DNA from: Solirubrobacterales bacterium
Lineage (GTDB): Bacteria; Actinomycetota; Thermoleophilia; Solirubrobacterales; Solirubrobacteraceae
Direction: 5' to 3'
Assembly (NCBI GenBank): GCA_025963965.1
Contig: JAOPZS010000134.1
Location: forward strand, 1 to 64,000
Length of the DNA: 64,000 bases
A program made the position numbers and the translations under genes. The notes beneath the pieces were generated by a model. The model was not told the origin of the DNA. It ran no database searches and was given only the letters and a program-made list of their open reading frames with translations. Of this stretch, positions 32,556 to 41,651 are shown piece by piece; position 1 is the stretch's first letter, and each line of letters opens with the position of its first letter.

Positions 32556-32561
32556 AAGTTA
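32556..32561 (-). promoter_or_regulatory. -10-like TAACTT, 6 nt upstream of the DUF4446 start (leaderless candidate)
   Basis: minus strand TAACTT-gttgcg-ATG. Confidence 0.5.
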
Positions 32562-32577
32562 GCCGCTGGTGGCGCGG

Positions 32578-33729
32578 CTATTCGAAGATAGCCAGGTACG
32601 TGTTCTTGTTGTTTTCGGCGTTCGTCTCGCCCGGGACAGGTGTGACATTGACCTGGATCTTCGACGCGACCCCCGTCGGCACGCCCGTGACGGGGATTTC
32701 GACGTTGGCCTTGGTGCCGGGCTGCAGCGAGTTGACCACGTGGGAGGCCTTCAGCTGTTTGCCCGCCGCCGTGACGTCGATTTCCACCTTGACGTTGCTC
32801 TCGACGCTTTCTCCGGTGTTTTCGACGGTCACCGTGAACGTCGGGCTGCCGCCGCCCGCGATGTGGTTGAGCGTCGGTTCCGGCTGGAGGCTGTTCGTGC
32901 CCACGGCCACCCCGACCAGCGCGCTGCCGTGGGTGCCAGGCGTGACCGCCCCGGTCGCCGAGCCCGAGCTCGCCTGGCCGGTCAGGCGAGCGACGACCGT
33001 GCTCGTTTCGAGCCATCCGAGGTTCGGCAGGAAGCGCGAGCCCGACGTCGGCGCATGGATCCCGTTGGAGCTCAGCGTCTGCTGGACCAGGGGCACGACG
33101 CGCTGGGAGTAGATCACGTCGGAGGCGAGGAACAGCTCCATGTCGCCCGCGATCTTGGGCGCCGCCTGCGCGCTCTGCCCGCCGAGCGCGGTCGGCAGCA
33201 ACGCCCCGATCTTCTGGATCCCTTCGACGCGGAAGTCAAACGAGAGCAGCAGGTCGCGCTGCGCGGAGGACATCGCGCCCGGAACCCCCAGGGACTTCGC
33301 CCGCGACGTCAGCTTCTCAGCTTCGACGAGCAGCTGGTTGACCTGCACCTGAACGTCGATCCCCGACTTGCCGGCGGCCCCCGCGAGCGCCGTGAACAGC
33401 GGCTTTGAGACCTGCGTGTCGAATTCCCGCGCGATTTCGCCGACCTGGCGGTTGTAGTCCTTCAGCGACTGCTTCGCCTGCGATTTGATGCAGCCGTTGA
33501 TGACCAGGACGATGATGATCAGCAGCACCACCGCGACGCCCGCCGCGACGCGGCGGCGCACCATCAGCGTGTGCTGGTCGTACCCGGAAGGGCCCCCCGG
33601 GCCGGCTGGACGGCGCGGCCGAGGTCGCCGCGGCGCACCCGTCGCGGGCCCGTCTCCCCCCGCCGCGCTGCGCGGCGCCCGGGTTGACGGCCGAGGAGCC
33701 GTGTCCTCGCCATCGTCAAAGAACGACAA
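32578..33729 (-). CDS. membrane-anchored exported protein with CARDB/Ig-like C-terminal domain
   Basis: single TM (VAVVLLIIIVLVINGCI); TFTVTVENTGESVESNVKVEIDVTAAGKQLKASHVVNSLQPGTKANVEIPVTGVP. Confidence 0.75.
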   Translation of the reverse strand: MSFFDDGEDTAPRPSTRAPRSAAGGDGPATGAPRRPRPRRPAGPGGPSGYDQHTLMVRRRVAAGVAVVLLIIIVLVINGCIKSQAKQSLKDYNRQVGEIAREFDTQVSKPLFTALAGAAGKSGIDVQVQVNQLLVEAEKLTSRAKSLGVPGAMSSAQRDLLLSFDFRVEGIQKIGALLPTALGGQSAQAAPKIAGDMELFLASDVIYSQRVVPLVQQTLSSNGIHAPTSGSRFLPNLGWLETSTVVARLTGQASSGSATGAVTPGTHGSALVGVAVGTNSLQPEPTLNHIAGGGSPTFTVTVENTGESVESNVKVEIDVTAAGKQLKASHVVNSLQPGTKANVEIPVTGVPTGVASKIQVNVTPVPGETNAENNKNTYLAIFE

Positions 33730-33875
33730 AAGCCTCCACTCCTTTGCAGGGACCTGAGGGGCCTCAGTATGACCTGCAGCCCTGACCCTGACGATTTTGC
33801 AACTTCTCGCTCATAGCGAATATTCCTGCAACGACCGGAAAGGAGAGGCGTCGGCGACGGCGAACGCGGGATCCG

Positions 33876-35657
33876 GTGGAGTCGTCGCAGACCCTTCTCA
33901 ACGGAAAGGCCGGCGCCGGCGAGCAACTGGTCCTCGGCCGCTATCGCCTGCTGGCGAAGCTCGGCGCCGGCGGGTTCGGCGTCGTCTGGCGCGCGCACGA
34001 TGAGCTGCTGCAGCGAGAGGTGGCCGTCAAGCGCATCTGGCTGGGGGCCGGTGAGGGCTCCGATCACGCCGAACGGGCCGCCCGCGAGGCTCAGGCAACG
34101 GCGCGCCTGGCCCACCCTGCGATCGTCGCGCTGTACGAGGCCTGCCCCCAGGGGGAGGCCTTCTACCTCATATCCGAGCTCGTCCACGGCCAGACGCTCG
34201 GGCGCCTGATCGCTGCCGACACGCTCTGCGACGAGCAGATCCTCGAGATCGGCCTGGACCTCGCCGACGCGCTCGAGCACGCGCACGGGCGCGGCGTCAT
34301 CCACCGCGACATCAAGCCGCAGAACGTCCTCGTCCCCGACGTTCCCGCCACCGGCAACGCCGGGAGCCGTCCCGTCGCCGCCAAGCTGACCGACTTCGGC
34401 GGCGCCAGCATCGCCGAAGAGGACGCCCTGACGCGCACCGGCGACGTGCTCGGAACGCTGGCCTACATGGCACCCGAGCAGAGTGAAGGTCGCGAAGCCG
34501 GAGAGGAGACCGACCTGTACGCGCTGGCGCTCGTCCTCTACGAGGCGCTCTGCGGGGAGAACCCTGTGCGAGGCGCCACCCCGGCGGCGACCGCCCGCAG
34601 GATCGGCACGCGCCTGGAGCCGCTCGGCCGCCGCCGCCGCGACCTGGACCCTGAGCTGACCCGCGCCCTGGATGGCGCGCTGGCACCCGACCCCCGCGAC
34701 CGCGGGACGGTACGGGAGCTGCGCGAGTCCCTGCAGGAGACGCTCGAGGACGGCGTCGACGCGCCACCTCGCCGCCGGATCGCCCCCACCCGCCGTTCGG
34801 CGGCCGCGACGCGCCGACAGGCGCCCGTGCACGTGCCAGACCGCGGCCGGGAGAGCCCAGCGGCCCGCCGGCCGCGGCGCGGGCCCCTTCACGAGCAGCC
34901 ACCCGTCCCTGCCGAGCTCGAGGGACTCGGCCAGGGCATCGAGCGCTACGGCGAGCAGCTTCCGCCGGCTCGCGCCGTGCCCGATCACGGGGGGCTGCCC
35001 CGCAAGCTGTGGGTCGCGCTCGCTCTGGTCGGGATCGCCTGGCTGGCCGCCACCGGCAAGCCCGGCGCGTCGCTGCTCCTCGCGGCGGCTCTGGCGCCGC
35101 TCGCGGCGATGCCGGCTGAGCCGTACTCCCGGCGCGTCTCGCCGGTCTGGCTCGTTGCGCTGCTCGCCCCCGTGCTCGGCCTCGCTGGCCTCGCCGGCGC
35201 GTACCCGGCTGTCGCAGGCCAGGCGCCCCGGTGGCGCCAGCGGCTCGTGCTGGGTGCGCTGGGCTACTGGTGGACCGTGCTCGCCGAGCCGCTGCTCGGA
35301 CGGCGCCTGTGGCTCGGTCCCCCCTCGCCGACCCCGCCCCACGGCGCCTGGGAGGGCTCGGTCACGAGCGCCGCCTCCCATGTCGTCGGGCCGCTGCTGA
35401 GCACCGGCGTGCTGTTCGGCGCCCTGCTGTGGGGAGGCGCCGCGCTGCTGCTGCCCTGGATCGTGCGCGGCGCGCACGCCGCGCTGGACGTGATCGCAGC
35501 GGTCGTCTGGTCGGCGGCTGTGTGCTCGGCGGCGCCGGCGCTCGCCTCGGGCCTGCACGGCGCGGTCGGCCACGCTTCCCCGCGGGGCGCCGTGCTCGGC
35601 GCGGTGCTCGGAGGGCTGCTGGCCGTCGGCGCCCGCGCCCTGCGCGGCCCCGTCTAG
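33876..35657 (+). CDS. Ser/Thr protein kinase with multi-TM C-terminal half
   Basis: GRYRLLAKLGAGGFGVVWRAHDELLQREVAVKRI; HRDIKPQNVLV; TLAYMAPEQSEGREAGEETDLYALALVLYE. Confidence 0.92.
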   Translation: MESSQTLLNGKAGAGEQLVLGRYRLLAKLGAGGFGVVWRAHDELLQREVAVKRIWLGAGEGSDHAERAAREAQATARLAHPAIVALYEACPQGEAFYLISELVHGQTLGRLIAADTLCDEQILEIGLDLADALEHAHGRGVIHRDIKPQNVLVPDVPATGNAGSRPVAAKLTDFGGASIAEEDALTRTGDVLGTLAYMAPEQSEGREAGEETDLYALALVLYEALCGENPVRGATPAATARRIGTRLEPLGRRRRDLDPELTRALDGALAPDPRDRGTVRELRESLQETLEDGVDAPPRRRIAPTRRSAAATRRQAPVHVPDRGRESPAARRPRRGPLHEQPPVPAELEGLGQGIERYGEQLPPARAVPDHGGLPRKLWVALALVGIAWLAATGKPGASLLLAAALAPLAAMPAEPYSRRVSPVWLVALLAPVLGLAGLAGAYPAVAGQAPRWRQRLVLGALGYWWTVLAEPLLGRRLWLGPPSPTPPHGAWEGSVTSAASHVVGPLLSTGVLFGALLWGGAALLLPWIVRGAHAALDVIAAVVWSAAVCSAAPALASGLHGAVGHASPRGAVLGAVLGGLLAVGARALRGPV

Positions 35658-35738
35658 GGCTCCCCGCCCCGCGAGTGTGCGTAGCATGGCCTGGCGGCCC
35701 GCCGCCAAGTCACCGCTGCGGCCCAAGTCACTCTGCCG

Positions 35739-36536
35739 ATGAACCTGCTCAAGAGCGTCGAGAACACCATCGCGAGACTCGTCGAGGGCTCGTTCGGTCG
35801 CGCCTTCCGCTCGGAGGTGCGGCCGATGGAACTGGCCCGCAAGCTGGCGCGCGAGATGGACGCTCACCGCACGGTCTCGGTCTCGCGCGTGTATGCCCCC
35901 AACGAATACGTCGTTTGGCTCTCACCCGAAGACCGTGATCGCTATGGGGGCGTGGAAGGCGAGGTGATCGACGAGCTCTGTGCCTACCTGCTCGAGCACG
36001 CCCGCCGGGAGGATCTGATTCTGGCGGGAGCCGTGAACGTGTCGTTCGAGACCGACGAGCGTCTGACGCTCGGCGAGTTCGGGATCCAGGCCCAATTGGT
36101 CCGCCCGGACGGTCAGAGTGCAGTCGACGGTGCTCCGGCGCCGCCTGCCGCCGCGCACGAGCGGCTCCCCGACGAGGAAGAGCACGGCAAGACGATGATC
36201 TACAGCACCTCCGCTCGCGTTCGCGGTCCCGTCGAAGCCGCGCACGCGCAGCGGGCGCCGCGCGCCCTGCTGTCCGTCGGCGGGCGCCGCCTGCTGCTCC
36301 CTCCCACCGGCGGCACCGTCGGGCGCAGCCGCGACTGCGATGTGGTGCTCGATGACACGGGCATCTCCCGCCGCCACGCCCAGATCCGCCCTGGCGGCCC
36401 CGGATGGGAGATCGAGGACCTCGGCTCGACCAACGGCGTGCTCGTCAACGGCCAGCCGATCCGTGGTCGCCATGCGCTGCATGCCGGCGACCACATCGAG
36501 TTCGGCTCGACCGATGCCCGGTTCGAGTTGGCGTGA
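35739..36536 (+). CDS. fhaA: FhaA-like protein: DUF3662 domain plus C-terminal FHA domain
   Basis: MNLLKSVENTIARLVEGSFGRAFRSEVRPMELARKLAREMDAHRTVSVSRVYAPNEYVVWLSPED; GRSRDCDVVLDDTGISRRHAQIR. Confidence 0.92.
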   Translation: MNLLKSVENTIARLVEGSFGRAFRSEVRPMELARKLAREMDAHRTVSVSRVYAPNEYVVWLSPEDRDRYGGVEGEVIDELCAYLLEHARREDLILAGAVNVSFETDERLTLGEFGIQAQLVRPDGQSAVDGAPAPPAAAHERLPDEEEHGKTMIYSTSARVRGPVEAAHAQRAPRALLSVGGRRLLLPPTGGTVGRSRDCDVVLDDTGISRRHAQIRPGGPGWEIEDLGSTNGVLVNGQPIRGRHALHAGDHIEFGSTDARFELA

Positions 36537-37039
36537 ACGGTCTCGACCCGGCATCCGTCGCGCTCAAGTTCGGCTTTCTCGCCGTCCTCTACCTGTTCCT
36601 GCTGTGGGTCGCCCGCAGCGCCCGCCGCGACCTCAGCGGTGTGTCCGAGCCGCAGCGCGAGGCCTTCGCCTCACACACGCCGCCTCCGGATGCGACCGGC
36701 ATGTACTCCGCCTCGACGCTCGGCACGGTCGACTACGCCGGGAGTTCTCCGCGCCTGGTCGTCGAGCGCGCGCCAGGTCACGAGTCGGGGATGATCTACG
36801 ACCTCGACGGGGACCTCGTGCTCGGGCGAGGCGATCACGCGGAGATCCGCCTCGAGGATCCATTCGCCTCGGCTCGCCACGCACGCATCTACGAGCAGGG
36901 GAACAGCGTGATCGTCGAAGACCTCGGCTCGACCAACGGCACCTACCTCAACGAGGAGCTCCTGCAGACAGCGCGGCCGCTGCACCCCGGCGACCGCGTG
37001 CGGATCGGCGACAGCGAATTCGCCTTCGAGGTCGACTAG
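36533..37039 (+). CDS. fhaB: FhaB-like membrane-anchored FHA domain protein
   Basis: LKFGFLAVLYLFLLWVARSARRDL; LGRGDHAEIRLEDPFASARHARIYEQGNSVIVEDLGSTNGTYLN. Confidence 0.92.
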   Translation: MNGLDPASVALKFGFLAVLYLFLLWVARSARRDLSGVSEPQREAFASHTPPPDATGMYSASTLGTVDYAGSSPRLVVERAPGHESGMIYDLDGDLVLGRGDHAEIRLEDPFASARHARIYEQGNSVIVEDLGSTNGTYLNEELLQTARPLHPGDRVRIGDSEFAFEVD

Positions 37040-37059
37040 AGCGTGCGGGCGACGATTTG

Positions 37060-38280
37060 ATGTTGAGGGTCGCCGAGCAGTACTACGGCAGCGACACGGG
37101 ACGCCAGCGGCGGGCCAACGAGGACTCGTTGATGGTTCGCTCGCCGCTGTTCGTGGTCGCAGACGGCATGGGCGGGGCGCAGGCCGGCGAGGTCGCCTCG
37201 CAGCTCGCTGCCGAGACCTTCCAGGCCGGGCTGCCCGGGTCGGGCGAGCCGGAGGCGGCTCTCGAGGAGCTCGCGCAGGAGGCCAACGCGCGCATCCACG
37301 AGCTCTCCCACGCGAACGCCGAGCAGGCCGGGATGGGCACGACGCTGACCGCCGTGTACGTCGGTGAGCGCGAGGTGGCGATCGCCCACGTCGGCGACAG
37401 CCGCGCTTACTGCCTGCGCGACGGGGAGCTGCTGCGGCTGACCGACGACCACTCGCTGGTCGACGAGCTGATGCGCCAGGGACGCCTCACGCCGGAGGAA
37501 GCCGTCGAGCATCCCCAGCGCTCGGTGATCACGCGCGCGCTCGGCATCGAAGGCACGGTCGACGTCGACACCCGCTCGTTCCGCGGGCTCGCCGGCGACG
37601 TCTACCTGATCTGCAGCGACGGCCTGACGACGATGATCTCCGAGGAGCGGATCGCCGAGCTGCTGCGTTCGACTCCCCGCCTGCGCGAGGCCGGCGAGGC
37701 GCTGATCGCGGCCGCCAACGAGGCCGGCGGCCGCGACAACATCACCGTCGTGCTGCTGCGCCTCGAGGAGGTCGGCGGCGACGGTGCCGTGGCCGAGCAG
37801 GCGACACTGACCGGCCTGCCGGCGGTCCGCCCCGGGGGCGCCGCGGCGCAGCCGGCCGAAGCGCCGTCCGGGCCGTCGACCGAGGCCTACACCGCACCGG
37901 CGACGGCGGCGCCGCGCCGACCGCGCACGGGCCCCGTCCGAGCCCCTGCAGCGCGACGCCGACCCCGCCTCCAGGCCCGGCGCGTCGGACTGCTCGCGGG
38001 GGTGCTCGCCGTGCTCGCGCTGATCGGCGGGGGCGCGTTCCTCGCGCTGCAGTCGGTGTACTTCATCGGCACGAACGAACGCGGCCTCGTGACGCTCTAC
38101 CAGGGCGTTCCCCTCGAGCTCCCGGGGAACATCGCGCTCTACAGCAGCCAGTACGTCTCGGGCGTCGGCGCCTCGACGCTCAGCGCTCAGCGCCGCAGCA
38201 CGCTGCTCGACCACACGCTGCGCTCGGAAGCGAAGGCCGCTTCGCTGATCCGCAGCCTCGAACTCGACCAACTCGAATGA
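37060..38280 (+). CDS. pstP: PP2C-family Ser/Thr phosphatase (PstP-like) with C-terminal TM and extracellular tail
   Basis: RQRRANEDSLMVRSPLFVVADGMGGAQAGEVAS; VGDSRAYCLRDGELLRLTDDHSLVDELM; start ATG 37060 inside a longer track ORF. Confidence 0.93.
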   Translation: MLRVAEQYYGSDTGRQRRANEDSLMVRSPLFVVADGMGGAQAGEVASQLAAETFQAGLPGSGEPEAALEELAQEANARIHELSHANAEQAGMGTTLTAVYVGEREVAIAHVGDSRAYCLRDGELLRLTDDHSLVDELMRQGRLTPEEAVEHPQRSVITRALGIEGTVDVDTRSFRGLAGDVYLICSDGLTTMISEERIAELLRSTPRLREAGEALIAAANEAGGRDNITVVLLRLEEVGGDGAVAEQATLTGLPAVRPGGAAAQPAEAPSGPSTEAYTAPATAAPRRPRTGPVRAPAARRRPRLQARRVGLLAGVLAVLALIGGGAFLALQSVYFIGTNERGLVTLYQGVPLELPGNIALYSSQYVSGVGASTLSAQRRSTLLDHTLRSEAKAASLIRSLELDQLE

Positions 38281-38290
38281 GTGCCGCCCG

Positions 38291-39727
38291 GTGAACCGCC
38301 CGATCTTTCGCCTCTACGGCCTCGTGGTCGTGCTGTTCGCGCTGCTCGTCGGGTTCACCTCGCGCTGGACGATCTTCGAAGCGTCCTCGCTGCGCGAAAA
38401 CAAGCTGAACCGCCGGGGGCTGCTCGAGCAGCAGCGCATCGCCCGCGGCCCGATCGTCGCCGCCGACGGCACGGTGCTGGCACGCAGCCATCGCGGCAGC
38501 GAAGGGATCTACGAACGGAGCTATCCGACCGGCAGCCTGTTCGCCAACACCGTCGGCTACTACTTCACGAACCTCGGCAGCACCGGGATCGAGCGTTTCC
38601 GCAGCGCCTACCTGAACGGGCAGACCGACACCGGCGTGCAGGCGATCCTCGACCAGCTGCAGGGGCACAAACCGACGGGCGAGAAGGTCGTCACGACGCT
38701 CGATCCGAAGGCCCAGCGCGTGGCCGACGAAGCCCTCGCCGAACACAAGGGCGCCGTGGTCGCGATGGAACCTCGCAGCGGCGCCGTCACGGTGATGGCC
38801 TCCTCGCCCAGCTACGACCCGAACTCCCTGCGCTCGGCCAAGGCGTTCGAACAGCTCGCGCACGACACGCAGCGCGAGCCGCTCATCAACCGCGCCACCC
38901 AGTTCGGCTACGCGCCCGGGTCGACCTTCAAGGTCGTGACGGCGACCGCCGCGATCGACAGCGGCGCATTCACACCGCAGTCGACGGTCAACGGCCGCGA
39001 CAACGTGCCGATCTCGGGCGTACCGCTGAAAAACGACAACAACGAGAGCTTCGGTGCGCTGTCGCTCGAACAGGGCCTCGCGAAATCGGTCAACACCGTC
39101 TACGCGCAGGTGGCAGAGCGTCTCGGCAAGGCCACGCTGGCGCGCTACATGAGCCGCTTCGGCTTCGACCGCAAGCCGCAGCTCGACTACCCGGCAACGG
39201 AAATGTCGGCGAGCGGGGAGAGCGAAGGCGAAAAGATCGTCCCGCCGACCAGCGAACGGGTCGACGTGGGGCGCATGGGGATCGGCCAGGACAAACTCGC
39301 CGTGACGCCGCTGCAGATGGCAGAGGTCGCCTCGGCGGTCGCCAACCACGGCACCTTGATGGTCCCGCATCTGACCTCGCGAATCGTCAACGCCGAAGGG
39401 CAGACGACCGTGCGGATCGCGCCGCGCGTCCAGTCGAAGGTGATGAAGGGCTCCACGGCGGCCGCCGTGACGTCGATGATGGAAGCCGTCGTCAACGAAG
39501 GCACCGGTGTCTCGGCGCAGATCCCCGGCGTGCAGGTGGCCGGCAAGACGGGCACCGCGGAGACGCAGATCGGCACGGCGATCAACAACGTCTGGTTCAT
39601 CGCCTTCGCGCCTGCCCAGAACCCGCGCGTGGCGATCGCCGTGACCCTGAAGGGCGTGCCCGGGCAGGGCGCGTCGTTCGCCGCCCCCGTCGCACGACAG
39701 GTGATCGAACGGCTGCTCCATGATTGA
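38291..39727 (+). CDS. pbpA: penicillin-binding protein (PbpA-like transpeptidase)
   Basis: GYAPGSTFKVVTATAAIDSG; KSVNTVYAQVAERLG; VAGKTGTAETQIG. Confidence 0.94.
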   Translation: MNRPIFRLYGLVVVLFALLVGFTSRWTIFEASSLRENKLNRRGLLEQQRIARGPIVAADGTVLARSHRGSEGIYERSYPTGSLFANTVGYYFTNLGSTGIERFRSAYLNGQTDTGVQAILDQLQGHKPTGEKVVTTLDPKAQRVADEALAEHKGAVVAMEPRSGAVTVMASSPSYDPNSLRSAKAFEQLAHDTQREPLINRATQFGYAPGSTFKVVTATAAIDSGAFTPQSTVNGRDNVPISGVPLKNDNNESFGALSLEQGLAKSVNTVYAQVAERLGKATLARYMSRFGFDRKPQLDYPATEMSASGESEGEKIVPPTSERVDVGRMGIGQDKLAVTPLQMAEVASAVANHGTLMVPHLTSRIVNAEGQTTVRIAPRVQSKVMKGSTAAAVTSMMEAVVNEGTGVSAQIPGVQVAGKTGTAETQIGTAINNVWFIAFAPAQNPRVAIAVTLKGVPGQGASFAAPVARQVIERLLHD

Positions 39728-41651
39728 TCCCGACACGATCATCGACGGGCGCTACCGCGTCCTCTCGCGCCTTGGCTCCGGCGGCATGGCCGAGGTGTAT
39801 CTCGCCCATGATCAGCTGCTCGGCCGCGAGGTCGCCGTCAAGGTCCTTCACCACCACTTCGCCGAAGACCAGGAGTTCGTCGAGCGCTTCAAGCGCGAGG
39901 CCTCGAGCGCCGCGGCGCTGTCGCACCCGAACATAGTCGGCATCTTCGACCGCGGCGAGTGGAACGGGACGTACTACATCGCGATGGAGTACGTCGCCGG
40001 ACGCTCGCTCAAGGCGATCGTCCGTGAAGCCGGGCCGCTCGACCCGGCGGTGGCGATCGACACGGTGATCCAGATCCTCCGCGCCGCACGCTTCGCCCAC
40101 CGCCGTGGCGTGATCCACCGCGACCTGAAGCCCCACAACGTGATCCTCGACGACGAGGGGCGGGCGCGCGTCACCGACTTCGGGATCGCCCGCGCCGGCG
40201 CGTCGGACATGACGCTGACCGGATCGATCATGGGCACCGCGCAGTACCTCTCCCCGGAGCAGGCGCAGGGCTACGCCGTGAGCGCCGCGTCGGACATCTA
40301 CTCCGTCGGCGTGATCCTCTACGAGCTGCTGACCGGGGCCGTCCCGTTCGAGGGGGAGTCGGCCGTCGCGATCGCCTTCAAGCAGGTCTCTGCGACCCCC
40401 CGCCCGCCGAGCGAGCTGAACCCTGGGCTCAGCCCGTCGCTCGACGCGGTCGTGCTGCGGGCGCTCGCCAAGGACCCGATCGAGCGCTACGCCGACGACG
40501 ACGAGCTGATCAACGCGCTGGAGGCCGAGCGCGCGACGCTCCCCGCCCATGGCGCCCCCGTCGACGGCCACCGCTACGGGGCCGGCCCGGCTTCCTACGA
40601 GCCGCCGACCGGCGTCATGCTCGCCGCGCCCGCGGCGTACCTCGAGGACTATCCGCCGCCCGAGGAGGAGGAGCGCCGCCGCAACAAACGGTTCCTGTGG
40701 TGGGGCCTCGCCGCGCTGGCGATCGCAGGCGCTGCGGTCGCCGCCGTGCTGCTGCTCTCGCCGGCCGGGAAAGTGACGGTGCCCGACGTCGCCGGGCTCA
40801 GCGAACAGGCGGCCAGCTCGAGATTGCGTCATGCCGGGCTCGAACCGGTTCCCTCGCTGCAGCCGAGCTCGACCGTGCCGAGCGGTCTCGTCATCAGCCA
40901 GAGCCCGGCCGCGGGGGCGAGGGTCGAAAAGGGCCGCAAGGTCGGCATCGTCGTCTCCGGCGGTCCCGCCAGCGCGCCGGTCGTCGACGTCGAAGGCCTG
41001 AGCGCCGGGGAAGCCGTGGCGAAGCTCCGAAAAGCCGGTTTCAAGCCAAGGACGACGAAGGAAACCAGCTCGACGGTCGCGGCCGGGAAGGTGATCGCGA
41101 CGAACCCCACGGCCGGCACCGAGAAGCAGCTCGGCAGCCCTGTCGTCGTGATCGTCTCGAGCGGACCCGCCCCCGTGAAGGTCCCCGACGTGATCGGGCA
41201 GTCCCAGTCCGCGGCCGAAGGCACGCTGAGGAACGCCGGCCTGACCGTCGGCACGGTGGCCAAGCGCACCTCCTCCGCGCAGGCCCCCGGCACGGTGCTG
41301 GCACAGTCGCCGGCGACGGGAACGTCGGTCAAGGCCGAAAGCAAGGTCAACCTCACCGTCGCCCAGGCGCCGAAGGAAATCGCCGTGCCCGACGTCGTCG
41401 GCCAGAGCCAGACACTCGCACTGGTCGCGCTCGGCCAGGCCGGCTTCAAGCCGAAGACGGCCTCCGTCCAGACGAACCAGGCCGCTCAGGTGGGCGTCGT
41501 GCTGCGCCAGAGTCCCGCCGCGGGCTCGAAAGCGCCGAAGGGCTCCGTCGTGACGATCACGGTCGGCGTGCTCGGCCCCGAAACGACGCCGACCCCGCCG
41601 GCGACCACGACGACCACCACACCGGCGCCACCGGCGGCCGCAGGTGGCTGA
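39720..41651 (+). CDS. pknB: Ser/Thr protein kinase with four PASTA domains (PknB-like)
   Basis: GRYRVLSRLGSGGMAEVYLAHDQLLGREVAVKVL; HRDLKPHNVILDDEGRARVTDFGIAR; four VPDVxGxS-type PASTA repeats after a TM helix. Confidence 0.95.
   Translation: MIDPDTIIDGRYRVLSRLGSGGMAEVYLAHDQLLGREVAVKVLHHHFAEDQEFVERFKREASSAAALSHPNIVGIFDRGEWNGTYYIAMEYVAGRSLKAIVREAGPLDPAVAIDTVIQILRAARFAHRRGVIHRDLKPHNVILDDEGRARVTDFGIARAGASDMTLTGSIMGTAQYLSPEQAQGYAVSAASDIYSVGVILYELLTGAVPFEGESAVAIAFKQVSATPRPPSELNPGLSPSLDAVVLRALAKDPIERYADDDELINALEAERATLPAHGAPVDGHRYGAGPASYEPPTGVMLAAPAAYLEDYPPPEEEERRRNKRFLWWGLAALAIAGAAVAAVLLLSPAGKVTVPDVAGLSEQAASSRLRHAGLEPVPSLQPSSTVPSGLVISQSPAAGARVEKGRKVGIVVSGGPASAPVVDVEGLSAGEAVAKLRKAGFKPRTTKETSSTVAAGKVIATNPTAGTEKQLGSPVVVIVSSGPAPVKVPDVIGQSQSAAEGTLRNAGLTVGTVAKRTSSAQAPGTVLAQSPATGTSVKAESKVNLTVAQAPKEIAVPDVVGQSQTLALVALGQAGFKPKTASVQTNQAAQVGVVLRQSPAAGSKAPKGSVVTITVGVLGPETTPTPPATTTTTTPAPPAAAGG

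Noticed and set aside
33564-35867. 767-aa minus-strand ORF
   Set aside because: Antisense to the Ser/Thr kinase; low-complexity composition
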